This document shows positions 25,455 to 35,200 of a stretch of DNA of 64,000 nucleotides, one piece after another. Made by a program: the position numbers and the translations under genes. Source of the DNA: Actinokineospora auranticolor (GTDB taxonomy: Bacteria > Actinomycetota > Actinomycetes > Mycobacteriales > Pseudonocardiaceae); assembly GCF_002934265.1 (NCBI RefSeq), contig NZ_PTIX01000001.1, positions 372,001 through 436,000 of the forward strand. Reading direction: 5' to 3'. Numbering within the stretch: the stretch's first letter is position 1; each line of letters starts with the position of its first letter. The notes below the pieces were generated by a model. The model ran no database searches and was not told the DNA's origin. It saw nothing but the letters and a program-made list of their open reading frames with translations.

Positions 25455-26057
25455 CCCCGCACCGGCTGCCGGGTTGTCCGAAGTGGACAATTCGGCAGCC
25501 GCGGCGGCACACCGCTCGTCTGGCGGTGCGACCGGCCAGGGCGCGAGGTGGCGCGCGGGCGACGACACGGGCCTGTTCCGACCGCTCGGGCAGGCGCCGG
25601 TCACCAAGCAGGTGTGCCGGATCGCCCTCGCGGATGGGCGCACCGAGCAACGGTTCCCCGAGTGGGGAACCCCGCCGACCTCCGATCTCACCGGCGAGGC
25701 CACCGTCTTCTGCCAACAACCCGCACAGGTGCCGACCGGGCCCACGCTCACCCAACCCGTCACCGGGTGGGCGCGTCGCGGACCGAGTGGCGGCCGAGCG
25801 GAGTCGGCTGAGCCGGTCTCGTCGAGGCTTGATGGGCTTTCCGGCGGGCGGGGTGACCGAGGCATGAGGTTCGGCGCGGGCAGGGCGGCCGGGCTGGAGC
25901 GGTCGGCCGCGCGTGCGGTGCGGGTCGGTCGGCGTGGACGTGCGGGGTGCGGGGTGGTCTCCGGTCGAGGGCCAGTGCTCGGCGCGGCTCCGGGCCGGTC
26001 GAGTTGGGACATGGCAGGCCGTCTGACCGGTGGGTCGGTGGGGTTGGGGGCTGGGGC
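25455..26057. other. 603-base gap inside the MoxR cluster
   Basis: No convincing gene is visible. One frame is open across most of it on the plus strand, but it is low-complexity, rich in Ala, Gly, Arg and Ser, and lacks any recognisable motif or ribosome site. Because the flanking genes are otherwise coupled, a gap this long is unusual. It could hold a second promoter for the DUF5682-vWA gene or a decayed gene. Confidence 0.5.
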
Positions 26058-29000
26058 GTGAAGGCCGAGACGGACATCTCGACGGTGGACCGGGTGGTGG
26101 CGCACCGGGAACCGTTCCTGATTGGGGTTCGGCATCATTCGCCTGCGGTGGCTCAGGTGGTGCCTGCCTTGTTGGGGGCGGTGGAGCCCGAGGTGTTGTT
26201 GGTCGAGTTGCCCGAGGAGTTGGGGGAGTGGTTGCCGCACCTGGCCGATCCCGGGTTGGCGGCGCCGGTGGCGTTGTCGGGGGTGGCGCGGGACGGGAGT
26301 GGGCTCGCGTTCTACCCGTTCGCCGATTTCTCGCCGGAGTTGGCGGCGATTCGGTGGGCCTTCGCGGCCGGGGTGGAGGTGCGGACGTGTGATCTCCCCT
26401 TGGCGTTGCACGGCGCCGACCGGGGAGAGCCGGAGTCGACAGCCACGCCGTTGGCGGATGCCTTGCGCGGCAAGATGACCGGGCGCGACGAGGAAGACCT
26501 CTGGGATCGGCTGGTGGAGGCCGCCGCGCCGGGGCAGACACCGGAGGCGATTCGGCGGGCGGCGCTCTACGTCGGGTGGGCGCTGCGCGCGGATGGTCGG
26601 GTCAGTGCGTTCGACGAGCGGCGTGAGGCGTGGATGCGGCGGGTCATCGCCGAGCACGCCGGGCGCCGCACGGCCGCGGTCATCGGCTCCTACCACGCCG
26701 CCGCGCTGCTCCAGCCCGCCGCGGAAGTGGAGGCGGTGGCGAACGGCTCGGACATCGTGACTTCCCTTGTCCCGTATGCCTTTTCGATGCTGGACGCGCG
26801 TTCCGGCTACCCGGCGGGCATTCGCGACCCCGAGTGGCAGCAGGCCGTGTTGCAGGCGGACGGGGATCCCGCGGCCGTGGAGGCCGCGGCTGCCGCGGTC
26901 ATCGTGCGGATCTGTGCCAAGGTCCGCGAGTTCGGCCACCCGGCAGGCCCGGGGGAGGCACGGGAAGCGTTGCGGTTGGCCGTCGACCTCGCGCGGCTGC
27001 GGGGGCTGCCCGCGCCCGGACGCGGTGAGGTGGTCGAGGCCGTGCAGACCGTCCTCACCCACGCCGAACCCCTCGGCCGCGGCCGGGTCGTCGCCAAGGC
27101 GGCCGGGGAAGTGCTGGTCGGCAAGCGAACCGGCGGACTCGCGCCGGGGACGCCCCGGTCGGGGTTGGCGCCGTCGGTGGAGGAACTGCTCCACCGGGTG
27201 CGGTTGCCGGGCCCGGGCAGCCGCGACCCGGCCGATCTGCGCCTCGACCCGCTGCGCTCCGACCTCGACGCGGAACGCGAGGTGACGCTGCAGCGGTTCG
27301 TGCTGCTCAACATCCCCTACGCCGAACCGACCGCCACCACCGGCGTCGGCGGCGGCGACGCCATCACCACCCGCTGGACCGCCGCGTGGACACCGGCCAC
27401 CGCCGCCACCCTGCCGGTCGCGGGCCTCTGGGGCCCCACCCTGCCGCTGGCCGCCGCCGGGCGACTGCGGGCGCGGCGGGCCGAGCGCGACGGGCACACC
27501 GCGCGCGACGTCATCGCCGACCTCGCCGCCGCGGCCCGCTGCGGCTTCCCCGACCTGGTCGCCGAGGTACTGGCCGACGCCGCGACCGTGCTGCCGACGT
27601 CGGCGAGCCTGCCCGACCTGCTGGCCGCCCTCGACCTGCTCGATCGCCTGCGCGCGGGCCACCTGCCCGGAGTTGGCGCCACCCTCGTCGACGACGACCT
27701 GACCGTCCGGCTGGAAACCGCCGCCGTCGCGCAGGTCGAGGCGCTCGCCGGGTCCGAGAGCCGCGACGACGCCCGGTCGCTGGTCGAACTCGGCCAGCGG
27801 CACGACACCCACGGCACCGGACTGCGCCTCGCGGCGGCCCTGCGCGACCTCGCGGAACGGGGCGCGCCGCTCATCGCCGGTGCCGCCGGTGCCACCCGCG
27901 TGCTCCTCGGCCTGCTGCCCCCGGCCGAGTTCGGCGCGCGCGCCGCGTCCCTGCTGGACACCGCCACTACGACGCCCGGTCGCCAGGCCCTGCGCGGTTA
28001 CCTCACCGGTGCGCTGGCCGCGGCCGGTCCGCTGCTGGAGACCCCGGAGGCCATCACCCCGCTGGTCGACCGCGTGATCGCGGTGACCGACCGCGACTTC
28101 CTCGACCGCCTCCCCGCGCTGCGCGGCGCGTTCGGCACCGTCGGCCCCATCCCGCGCAGGCGAATCGCCGACGTCGTCGAACACCACACCGGCACCCGCG
28201 TCGACCCGACCGTGACCCACGACCCGCGGGTGCTCGCGCTGTGGCTGGAGGCCGAGCGCGACGCCCTGGCCACGCTCGCGGCCCACGGACTCCAGGCGCC
28301 CGCGCTCACCGACACCCTTGCCGTGCCCGGATCGCCGACGCCTCCACAGTCCACATCGGACATCGCGCCCGCCGTGCGGTGGCGGCTGGTGCTGGGCTCG
28401 CGCGACGACCAGCTCGACGGCCGGTCCCGGCGCTACGCCGCCGCGCTGGACGAGCTGTACGGCGCGGGAACCGGGGAAGGTGCCGCCAGTGCAGGGATCG
28501 GGGGCGGTCGCGGGCTGTCCTTTCCGGACACTCGTGACTGGTCGGAAGAACTCGCCGCGCTGTTCGACGACCGCGTCCGCGAGGAGGTGTTGGCCGCCGC
28601 GGTCGACGATGGCCGGATCGACGCGGCGCTGCACCTCGACCCGGAGGCGGTGCGGCCGTCGGTCGACCTGCTGCGGGCCGTGCTGTCGCTGGCGGGTGGC
28701 CTGTCTGAGTCGGCGCTGGCCAAGCTGCGGCCGCTCGTCGAGCGGATCGTGCGCGAGCTGACCGCGGAACTCGCCGTCCGCCTGCGCCCGGCGCTGACCG
28801 GCATCACCACACCGTTGCCCAGCAGGCGCCCGGGCGGCGGCCTCGACCTGCGCCGCACCCTGCGCGCGAACCTCGCCACCGCCCGCAGGCAACCGGACGG
28901 TCGGGTGATCGTGCTGCCGGACCGACCCGTCTTCCGCACCCGCGCCCGCCGCTCCAGCGACTGGCGCGTCGTCCTGGTGGTCGACGTCTCCGGGTCGATG

Positions 29001-29456
29001 GAGTCCTCGACGGTCTGGTCCGCGCTGACCGCCGCCATCTTCGCCGGCGTCCCCGCGCTGACCACGCACTTCCTCGCGTTCTCCACCGAGGTCATCGACC
29101 TCACCGACCACGTCGCCGACCCGCTGTCGCTGCTGCTGGAGGTCCGCGTCGGCGGCGGCACCGACATCGCGGGCGCCCTGCGCCACGCCCGCACCCTGGT
29201 CACCGTCCCCGAACGGACCCTGGTCGCGGTGGTCAGCGACTTCGAGGAAGGTGGCCCGGTCGCCCCCCTGCTCGCCGAAACCCGCGAACTAGTGGCGGCG
29301 GGCATCACCACCCTCGGCTGCGCCAGCCTCGACGACACCGGCACCGCCCGCTACAACGCGGCCACCGCCCAGGCCCTGGCCGCCGCGGGCATGCCGGTGG
29401 CCGCCCTGAGCCCCCTCGAACTGGCCCGCTGGGTGGGGGAGAAGGTGCGCGGATGA
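26058..29456 (+). CDS. DUF5682-vWA fusion protein
   Basis: This 1132-residue protein joins two proteins that are normally separate. Residues 1 to about 765 match DUF5682. Its start resembles the EreA/TraB/TIKI-type hydrolase fold: LIGVRHHSPA (21-30), LLVELPEELG (47-56), and SYHAAALLQP further on, in which histidine and glutamate residues recur at expected places. Residues about 770-1132 are a vWA (CoxE-like) protein, beginning AVRWRLVLG and carrying a full MIDAS: DVSGS at about 976, GGTDI, and VSDFEEGG. vWA domains bind partners of the MoxR ATPase. The GTG at 26058 is the start that keeps the conserved beginning. It is followed by a duplicated segment. The fusion would hold hydrolase and vWA at fixed stoichiometry. 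Confidence 0.88.
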   Translation: MKAETDISTVDRVVAHREPFLIGVRHHSPAVAQVVPALLGAVEPEVLLVELPEELGEWLPHLADPGLAAPVALSGVARDGSGLAFYPFADFSPELAAIRWAFAAGVEVRTCDLPLALHGADRGEPESTATPLADALRGKMTGRDEEDLWDRLVEAAAPGQTPEAIRRAALYVGWALRADGRVSAFDERREAWMRRVIAEHAGRRTAAVIGSYHAAALLQPAAEVEAVANGSDIVTSLVPYAFSMLDARSGYPAGIRDPEWQQAVLQADGDPAAVEAAAAAVIVRICAKVREFGHPAGPGEAREALRLAVDLARLRGLPAPGRGEVVEAVQTVLTHAEPLGRGRVVAKAAGEVLVGKRTGGLAPGTPRSGLAPSVEELLHRVRLPGPGSRDPADLRLDPLRSDLDAEREVTLQRFVLLNIPYAEPTATTGVGGGDAITTRWTAAWTPATAATLPVAGLWGPTLPLAAAGRLRARRAERDGHTARDVIADLAAAARCGFPDLVAEVLADAATVLPTSASLPDLLAALDLLDRLRAGHLPGVGATLVDDDLTVRLETAAVAQVEALAGSESRDDARSLVELGQRHDTHGTGLRLAAALRDLAERGAPLIAGAAGATRVLLGLLPPAEFGARAASLLDTATTTPGRQALRGYLTGALAAAGPLLETPEAITPLVDRVIAVTDRDFLDRLPALRGAFGTVGPIPRRRIADVVEHHTGTRVDPTVTHDPRVLALWLEAERDALATLAAHGLQAPALTDTLAVPGSPTPPQSTSDIAPAVRWRLVLGSRDDQLDGRSRRYAAALDELYGAGTGEGAASAGIGGGRGLSFPDTRDWSEELAALFDDRVREEVLAAAVDDGRIDAALHLDPEAVRPSVDLLRAVLSLAGGLSESALAKLRPLVERIVRELTAELAVRLRPALTGITTPLPSRRPGGGLDLRRTLRANLATARRQPDGRVIVLPDRPVFRTRARRSSDWRVVLVVDVSGSMESSTVWSALTAAIFAGVPALTTHFLAFSTEVIDLTDHVADPLSLLLEVRVGGGTDIAGALRHARTLVTVPERTLVAVVSDFEEGGPVAPLLAETRELVAAGITTLGCASLDDTGTARYNAATAQALAAAGMPVAALSPLELARWVGEKVRG

Positions 29457-29771
29457 GTTCGGGGACGGAGGACCGGCGCTTGTCTGGTGGTGCGGGCATC
29501 GTGGTGGTCGAGGCGGAGGAACCGCGTGCCACTCATGCTTTCCGACGGGGTGGGCTGGATTTCGGTGCTGGTGGCCGTGGTCCGGCCGTCCGCGCCTGCT
29601 CGTTGGAAGGTGCGCGGATGAACTTGGCGTCCAGGGGGATGGCGGACCGGCTCCTGCCTGGCGGTGCGGGCGCCGTGGTGGTTGAGGCGGCGGTACCGCC
29701 TGTGACCTGTGCTCTCCGGCGGGGCAGGCGCGCGGTGGGCCGGACTCTGGTGGCCGCGGTCCGGCCCGCGC
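29442..29771 (+). repeat. Imperfect tandem duplication of about 165 bases
   Basis: AAGGTGCGCGGATGA occurs at 29442-29456, where it ends the vWA gene, and again at 29607-29621. The sequence that follows each copy is clearly similar: both have GGACCGGC with GGTGGTGCGGGC-like or GGCGGTGCGGGC-like sequence, then GTGGTGG-rich, ACCG-rich and CGGGG-rich blocks. The unit is thus about 165 bases, present twice and diverged by point changes. The open frame through it (29453 on) is Ala/Gly/Arg-rich and I do not regard it as a real gene. It probably arose by slipped or unequal recombination at the 3' end of the vWA gene. Confidence 0.65.
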
Positions 29772-29790
29772 TCGGCGAAGGGGAATGAGG

Positions 29791-32220
29791 ATGAGCCAGG
29801 TCCCGCAGGTCACACCGAACGTGCCGCCTGCCGTCCTCGACGAATTGCCGCCCCGGTTGCGCAAGCGGGTCGACGCGGCGCTCGATCGGGTCAAGGAGTG
29901 GGTGATCACCCGGGACGGTGATACGGCCCAGGCGGTTCTCGACGCGGACACCACCGTCACCTGGGTGTTGCGTGGTGGAACGCTCACCGGCGCCGACGAC
30001 CTGACCTGCAGTTGTCTCCTGGCGCCCAAGTGTCTGCACCGCGCCTTGGCTGTCGCCACCGCGCCCGTCGCGCTCGGTGGACCGGAGCCGGAAGCCGAGG
30101 TCGGCGCCGAACCGGAGGCTGTCGACGAGAGCGCGCGGGCCGACGAGGTCGCGGCGGCGGGTGCGCTCTGGGCGGCGTGTGCGGAGGTGTTGCGCGTCGG
30201 CGCCACCGGGAGCGGGGCCGTGGTGCGTGGCGAGGTGCTGCGGGCCGTGCACTCCGCGCGGGTCGTGGGGCTGCACCGGGCGGCGGCCGCGGGGGTGCGG
30301 GTGGCCACCGGGCTCGCCGACGCGCGGGCCGGGTCCGGGGAGTTCGACCGGGCGGTCCTGGCCGAAGACCTGGCGGAGGCCATGGTGGTCTGCCACGACC
30401 TCCGCACCGGCACCGGTGACCTCACCACCCTGCGCGGCACCGCCCGACGCGAGTACCGGCCGGTCGGGTCGCTGCGGCTGTACGGGTTGTGCACGGAAGC
30501 GGTCGTCACCTCCTCCGGGTACGCGGGCGTCGTCACCTACCTCGCCGACGACAACGGCACCCTCTGGACGGTCCTGTCCCTGATGCCCGGCGGCCCCGAA
30601 CGGGTCGCCATCGCCGCCGAGGGCCCGGTCGCGATCGGCGAGTCGGGCTTGACCCACCGCGCGCTCGGGAAGTCCGGGCTCCTGCTCTCCGGCGCCACCG
30701 CCTCCCCGGACCGCAGACTGGGCGCGGGCAAGAAGGTCCGCGCGGTCTCCGCGAAGGGCGCCGCCTGGACCGACCCACCGCTGGACGCGCTCTGGGCGAC
30801 GCCGTTGGCCGAGCAGGTGGAAAGGGCCTTCGCCGCCGACCCCGCCTCCGGGGCCGACCTCCTCTTCCTGACCGGCACGGTCCTCGACGCCACCCCCGCC
30901 GCGCTCCGGCTCCAATTGCCCACCACCGTGGTCAACCTGGTTGGCGACACCACCTGGGCCCGGGACAACCTGCGGCTGCTGGCCGACCGCCCCGGACTCG
31001 AACTGCGGGTCATCGCCCGCCTCGTCCCCGACCGACCCGAGACGGCCACCGCCCTCGCCGTCCTCGGCGACCTCGCCACCCCCGGCCCGATCGACCTCAC
31101 CCTCGACCGCCTCCAGCGATCCCACCTACCCGCCGCGCCTGCCGAATCGGTGCCGACCCTGCCCACGACACCGGTTGGGACGGATACGCGGGCCGAGTCC
31201 GCCCTGCCGACCGAACCGGCTGTGCCTGCCGTGCCGGCGGAGTCGGTGGAGCTTGCCGCGCAGGTCGAGCTTGCCCAGTCGGCTGAGCCTGCCGCGCCCG
31301 CCGAGCTTGCCGCCTTGGTGGAGCCTGCTGCGCCAGCTGCGCCCGCCGAGCTGGCAGAGCCGGTGGAGCTTGCCGCGCTCGCTGAGCTTGCCGCCCTGGT
31401 GGACCATGCTGCGCCGGTCGAGCTTGCCGTGCCGGTGGAGCTTGCTGCGCCGGCTGAGTCTGGCGGGCTGGCTGAGCCTGCCACGCCGGTCGAGCCTGCT
31501 GGGTCGGGTGAACCTGCCGAGCGGGTGGAGCTTGCCGAGTCGACTGAGCTTGCCGCGCCGTTGGAGCTTGCCGGGTCGGCGGAACTAGCTGCGCTGGCGG
31601 AGCCTGCTGGGTCGGTTGAGCCTGCCGGGTCGGGCGAACCCGCCGAGCGGGTGGGGCTTGTCGCGCTGCCTGCGCCTGCCGAGCCGGCGGATCTTGTCGG
31701 GTCGGTCAAGCCTGCTGCGCCGGCTGACTCTGGCGGGTTGGCTGAGCGTGCCATGCCGGTCGAGCTTGTTGAGTCGGTTAGGCCTGCCATGCCGGTCGAG
31801 CCTGCCATGCCGGTCGAGCCTGCCGGGTCGGGTGAGCCTGCCGGGCCGGTCGGGACCTTCGCGGTCGTCGAGGACGCGGTGCCTGCCGCCGCGCCCGTGT
31901 TGCGGGCCGCGTCGACGCCTGCCGGTTTGCTGGCCGCCGTGGTGTGCCGTGTCGTGGTGGGTGGGCGGGCGGTGGTCGCGTTGCCTTCGGCCGGGCGCGA
32001 TATCGCCGCCCTCAGCCGGATCGGGCTCACCGGTACCGCCGCGCTCCTCGACGCCCTCGTCGGCTCCGCGCGGGATCGCGGGCGGGACCACTTCGGGCGC
32101 GTCATCACCGACACCGACGACGCGTTCCCCCTCGCCTGGCTCGCGGCGGCCCTGCACGCCAAGGGGTTCGCGTCGGCGGTGGTGCGCCGTGGGTGGCTCG
32201 ACGAGCCGGACGGGGGCTAG
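29791..32220 (+). CDS. SWIM zinc-finger protein with long hexapeptide-repeat tract
   Basis: From the ATG at 29791 (GAAGGGGA seven bases upstream; another ATG at 29785 is too close to it) the protein has 809 residues. A SWIM zinc finger lies at 73-83: C-S-C then five residues, C-L-H. Residues 84-480 form a globular domain whose last part has a beta-strand-rich pattern (TLDRLQRSHLP near its end). Residues about 486-689 are a degenerate tract of hexapeptides of the form V/A-E-L/P-A-x-x, coded by an 18-base minisatellite. The C-terminal 120 residues are again a normal globular domain. SWIM proteins bind DNA or proteins. It is the last gene of the cluster, and its stop shares CTAG with jetC. Confidence 0.85.
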   Translation: MSQVPQVTPNVPPAVLDELPPRLRKRVDAALDRVKEWVITRDGDTAQAVLDADTTVTWVLRGGTLTGADDLTCSCLLAPKCLHRALAVATAPVALGGPEPEAEVGAEPEAVDESARADEVAAAGALWAACAEVLRVGATGSGAVVRGEVLRAVHSARVVGLHRAAAAGVRVATGLADARAGSGEFDRAVLAEDLAEAMVVCHDLRTGTGDLTTLRGTARREYRPVGSLRLYGLCTEAVVTSSGYAGVVTYLADDNGTLWTVLSLMPGGPERVAIAAEGPVAIGESGLTHRALGKSGLLLSGATASPDRRLGAGKKVRAVSAKGAAWTDPPLDALWATPLAEQVERAFAADPASGADLLFLTGTVLDATPAALRLQLPTTVVNLVGDTTWARDNLRLLADRPGLELRVIARLVPDRPETATALAVLGDLATPGPIDLTLDRLQRSHLPAAPAESVPTLPTTPVGTDTRAESALPTEPAVPAVPAESVELAAQVELAQSAEPAAPAELAALVEPAAPAAPAELAEPVELAALAELAALVDHAAPVELAVPVELAAPAESGGLAEPATPVEPAGSGEPAERVELAESTELAAPLELAGSAELAALAEPAGSVEPAGSGEPAERVGLVALPAPAEPADLVGSVKPAAPADSGGLAERAMPVELVESVRPAMPVEPAMPVEPAGSGEPAGPVGTFAVVEDAVPAAAPVLRAASTPAGLLAAVVCRVVVGGRAVVALPSAGRDIAALSRIGLTGTAALLDALVGSARDRGRDHFGRVITDTDDAFPLAWLAAALHAKGFASAVVRRGWLDEPDGG
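31246..31857 (+). repeat. 18-base coding minisatellite in the SWIM gene
   Basis: The dominant unit is GAGCTTGCCGCGCCGGTG-like, coding E-L-A-A-P-V, and it repeats with many substitutions for about 600 bases. Larger second-order units recur, for example the block with VEPAGSGEPAER appears twice. All changes keep the frame, since every unit is a multiple of three. Length is likely to vary between strains by slippage. It formally fits the hexapeptide pattern of left-handed beta-helices (V-E-x-x-A-x), but Pro and Ala content suggests an extended linker. Confidence 0.75.
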
Positions 32221-35200
32221 TCCGGGCTCGCGGTGCGTTGGTGGCCGTCCCAGGTGAAGCGGGCGGTGGTCACCGCGTCGTCGCCGTCGGTGGCGGTGAT
32301 GAGTTGGTGGATGGCGATGCCGTCCAACTCGCGGTACTGGCACCACTCGTGGTCCGAGGTGAGGACGAGGTCCAGGTCCAGGGCGGCCAAGAGGCCGAAG
32401 ACCTGGCCGCGGTTCACCGTGTCCACGCCGACGAACACCTCGTCCAACAAGATCACCCGGGGCGCTTCGGGGACCGCCTGGTAGTGGGCGGCGACGGCGG
32501 CGAACAGCGGCAGGTGCAGCGCGATCGCCTTCTCCCCACCGGAGAGGGCGCCGTGCAGGCGCTTGGTCAGCACCTGCCAGCCCGCGCCGTTGGCCCGGTC
32601 GAGCTTGACCACGAACTGGTGCCAGCGGGTGTAGTCGAACACCTCCGCCAGCTGCTGCTCCCAGCTCGCCGCGCTGTCGTTGCGCCGGGCCAGCTCCACC
32701 TGCTCCCGGAAGAACCTGTGCAGTGCCTCCCGGTCCTCGTCGGACAGTGAAACCGGGTTCTTCAGCAGCAGGTCCCGCGCGGCGCGGGTGCCCGGTGGCT
32801 GGTCGGTGGCCACGTCCCAGACCAGTCGCACGGCCACGTTCGACGCGGTGCGCACGAGTTCGAGCCGCGCGTTCATCGCGTCCACCAAGTCGTTCGCCTG
32901 CCGGATCCGGTCGGCCAGGTGCCGTCGGGTGTCGCCGGTCAGGGTGCGGTCGAACAGGTCGCGCTCGTGCTCGGTGATGTTCTCCCGCGCGCTCACCGCC
33001 TCCCGCTCCAGCAGCGCCGACAGCTCCGCCGCGCCGATCCGGGCGCCGTCGACGACCGCGGTGAACACCGCCACCTCGTCCCCGGTCTCCACCTCCAGGT
33101 CCGCGCGGTCGCCCAGCCGGGCGCGGCAGGCGTGCAGGGTCTCGGTCAGCTGGTGCAGCGAACTCGCCACGTTGCGCGGCTCGTGCGGCACCGTCGGCCA
33201 GTGCGCGGCCAACCCCCGCGCGGCGTCCACGGCGGGGCGGACGGCGGCGGTCGTGCCCAGCGCCTCCCGGAACTCCACCGGCGCGCCCGCGTCCTCGGGG
33301 AACGTCCCCGCGCACAGCTCCCGGAACCGCTGGGCCCGCGCGGTGCGGGCCGCGCCCGCCTCGTCCCGCGCACGCGAGTCGTCGGCCCTGCGCTGCCGCA
33401 GTTCCCCGAGTTCGCCCGCCAGCGCCTGGATCCGGGTCGTGGCGGCGCGTTCCTCGACGCGCCACCCGTCCCGGTCCGCCCGCAGTCGGGCCAACCGGTC
33501 CAGCAATTCCCGGTACGGCGCGTCGACCGACTCCCGCGCCGCCTCGTGCGTGGCCGAGAGCCGTTGGTGCGCCTGTTCGGCCTCGACCGCGACGCCCTCC
33601 CGCTCCGCCGCGTCGGCCGCCGAGCGCTCCGCGACCTCCGCGCGTTCGGCGGCCGTGGTCTCACGCACCCGTGCGGCGTCGTGGTTGTCCACCCACACCT
33701 CGGCGAGGTCGCGGAACCGCTCCACCAGCTCCGCGACGCGACCCAGCGCGTCCCCTTCGGTCGGCAGGCCGTGTTCGGCGGCCAGCGCGGCGAGGTGCCG
33801 CAACGCCTCCGCCACCTCGCCCTCGGCGTCCCGCGTCGCCACGACCGCCCGCGCCACCGCGTCGTCGCGCGCCCGGGTCAGGGATTCGGCCTGGCGCAGT
33901 CGCCGCGCGCACTCGTCGACCGCGTCGTGCGCCGGGCGCGCCTCGCGCTCGGCGTCCAGCACCGCCGTTCTGGTGTCCAATTCGGACAGACGAGACGCGG
34001 TGGCGACGAGTTCGGCGTCCACCTCCGCGAGTTCGGCGGTCAACTCCGCGATTCGCCGCTGCCTGGCCAGCTCCCTGGCGTGCGCGCCGATGTGCTCGGC
34101 CCGCGGCTTGTGCCAGCTGCCCGTCAACGGCCCCAGTCGCCAGGCGCCGCCGGACGAAATCGCCGCGATGTGCACCGCGTCGAGCGCGATGACCTCCAGC
34201 AACCGCCGCACCGCCTCGGCGGGCACCGCGCCGTCGGACTCCGGGACCAGCACGTCCGCCAGCGAGCGCCCGGGCGCGGGCGGCAGCGACGACGGTTCGG
34301 CGAACGTGTCGTGCCCCTCGACCTCGCCGTCCGCGCCGACCCAGGCGTCGAGCAGACCGGCTGCCTGCAACGCCGCCTCGATCGGGCCGTGCGTCGCCGG
34401 ATCGGTGTCGTCGGCGAAGCGCACCAGCCGCCACAGCGGCGCGCCCACGCGCCCCGCCCGGTCGGCGGTCCGGGTCGACGGGGGCGCGGGCGGTAGGTCC
34501 CGTTCCCGCGCCAGCCGCTCGACCTCCGCCGCCAGTTCGTCCTTTGTGGACAAGAGGGTGTCGCGTTCGGACTCCGCCACCGCGGCGGCCCGCGTGATCT
34601 CCCGGGACACCGCGGCCGCGGCCTCGATGACCAGCCGCAGCACCGCCGACTCCGACTCGACCGCGTCGGCCAGCTGCTCCGGGTCGGCGAACCGCAGCTC
34701 CCGGCAGTCCCGCGCCCACCCCACCAACCGCTCCGCCAACACCGCGGCCTGTTCGCCGTGCTCGTCGCGGCGCTCCCGCTCGACCCGCGACGCACCGGTC
34801 AGGGCCGTGCGGGCCTCGTCGAGCTGCCGCTCGTGCATCAGCCGCCGGTCCACCGCGCGGCCGTGCCCGGCCAGCGCCGCTCGCACGGCGTCGATCCGCG
34901 CGAACCGGTTCTTCACCGCCGCCCGCAGCAGCGGCTTCGGCTTTCGGTCCAGCGCGTCGGCCAGCTCCGCGTGCGTACCGGACATCGACGCGCGCGCCGC
35001 CGCCTGCCGCGCCTCGACCAGCAACCGGTCCGCCTCGGCCCGCTGCGCGCCCGCCCCTTGACGTGCCCGCTCCGCCGCGTCCGCGTCGAGTTCGGCCGAC
35101 CGCCGCGCCCGCTCGGCGACCTGGCGCTCGCGCGCCGCCTGCCGCGCCGCCCCGTCGACCCGGTCGCGGAGCTGGTCGAGTTCGCGGCCCCGCTTGTACT

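Noticed and set aside
25438-26061. Open frame across the gap before the DUF5682-vWA gene
   Set aside because: Low-complexity composition, no motif, no ribosome site, and it overlaps both neighbours; treated as non-coding.
23862-29186. 1774-codon open frame on the minus strand
   Set aside because: It spans the antisense of three real genes (giant protein, MoxR, DUF5682-vWA) and has no recognisable domain; stop codons are simply rare in the complement of high-GC genes.
29453-29788. Open frame starting at the ATGA of the vWA gene stop
   Set aside because: Although coupled by position, it lies within a tandem duplication, is Ala/Gly/Arg-rich, and shows no family resemblance.
32680-35061. 793-codon plus-strand frame antisense to jetC
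   Set aside because: Ser/Arg/Ala-rich shadow of the coiled-coil region of jetC, no ribosome site, no motifs.
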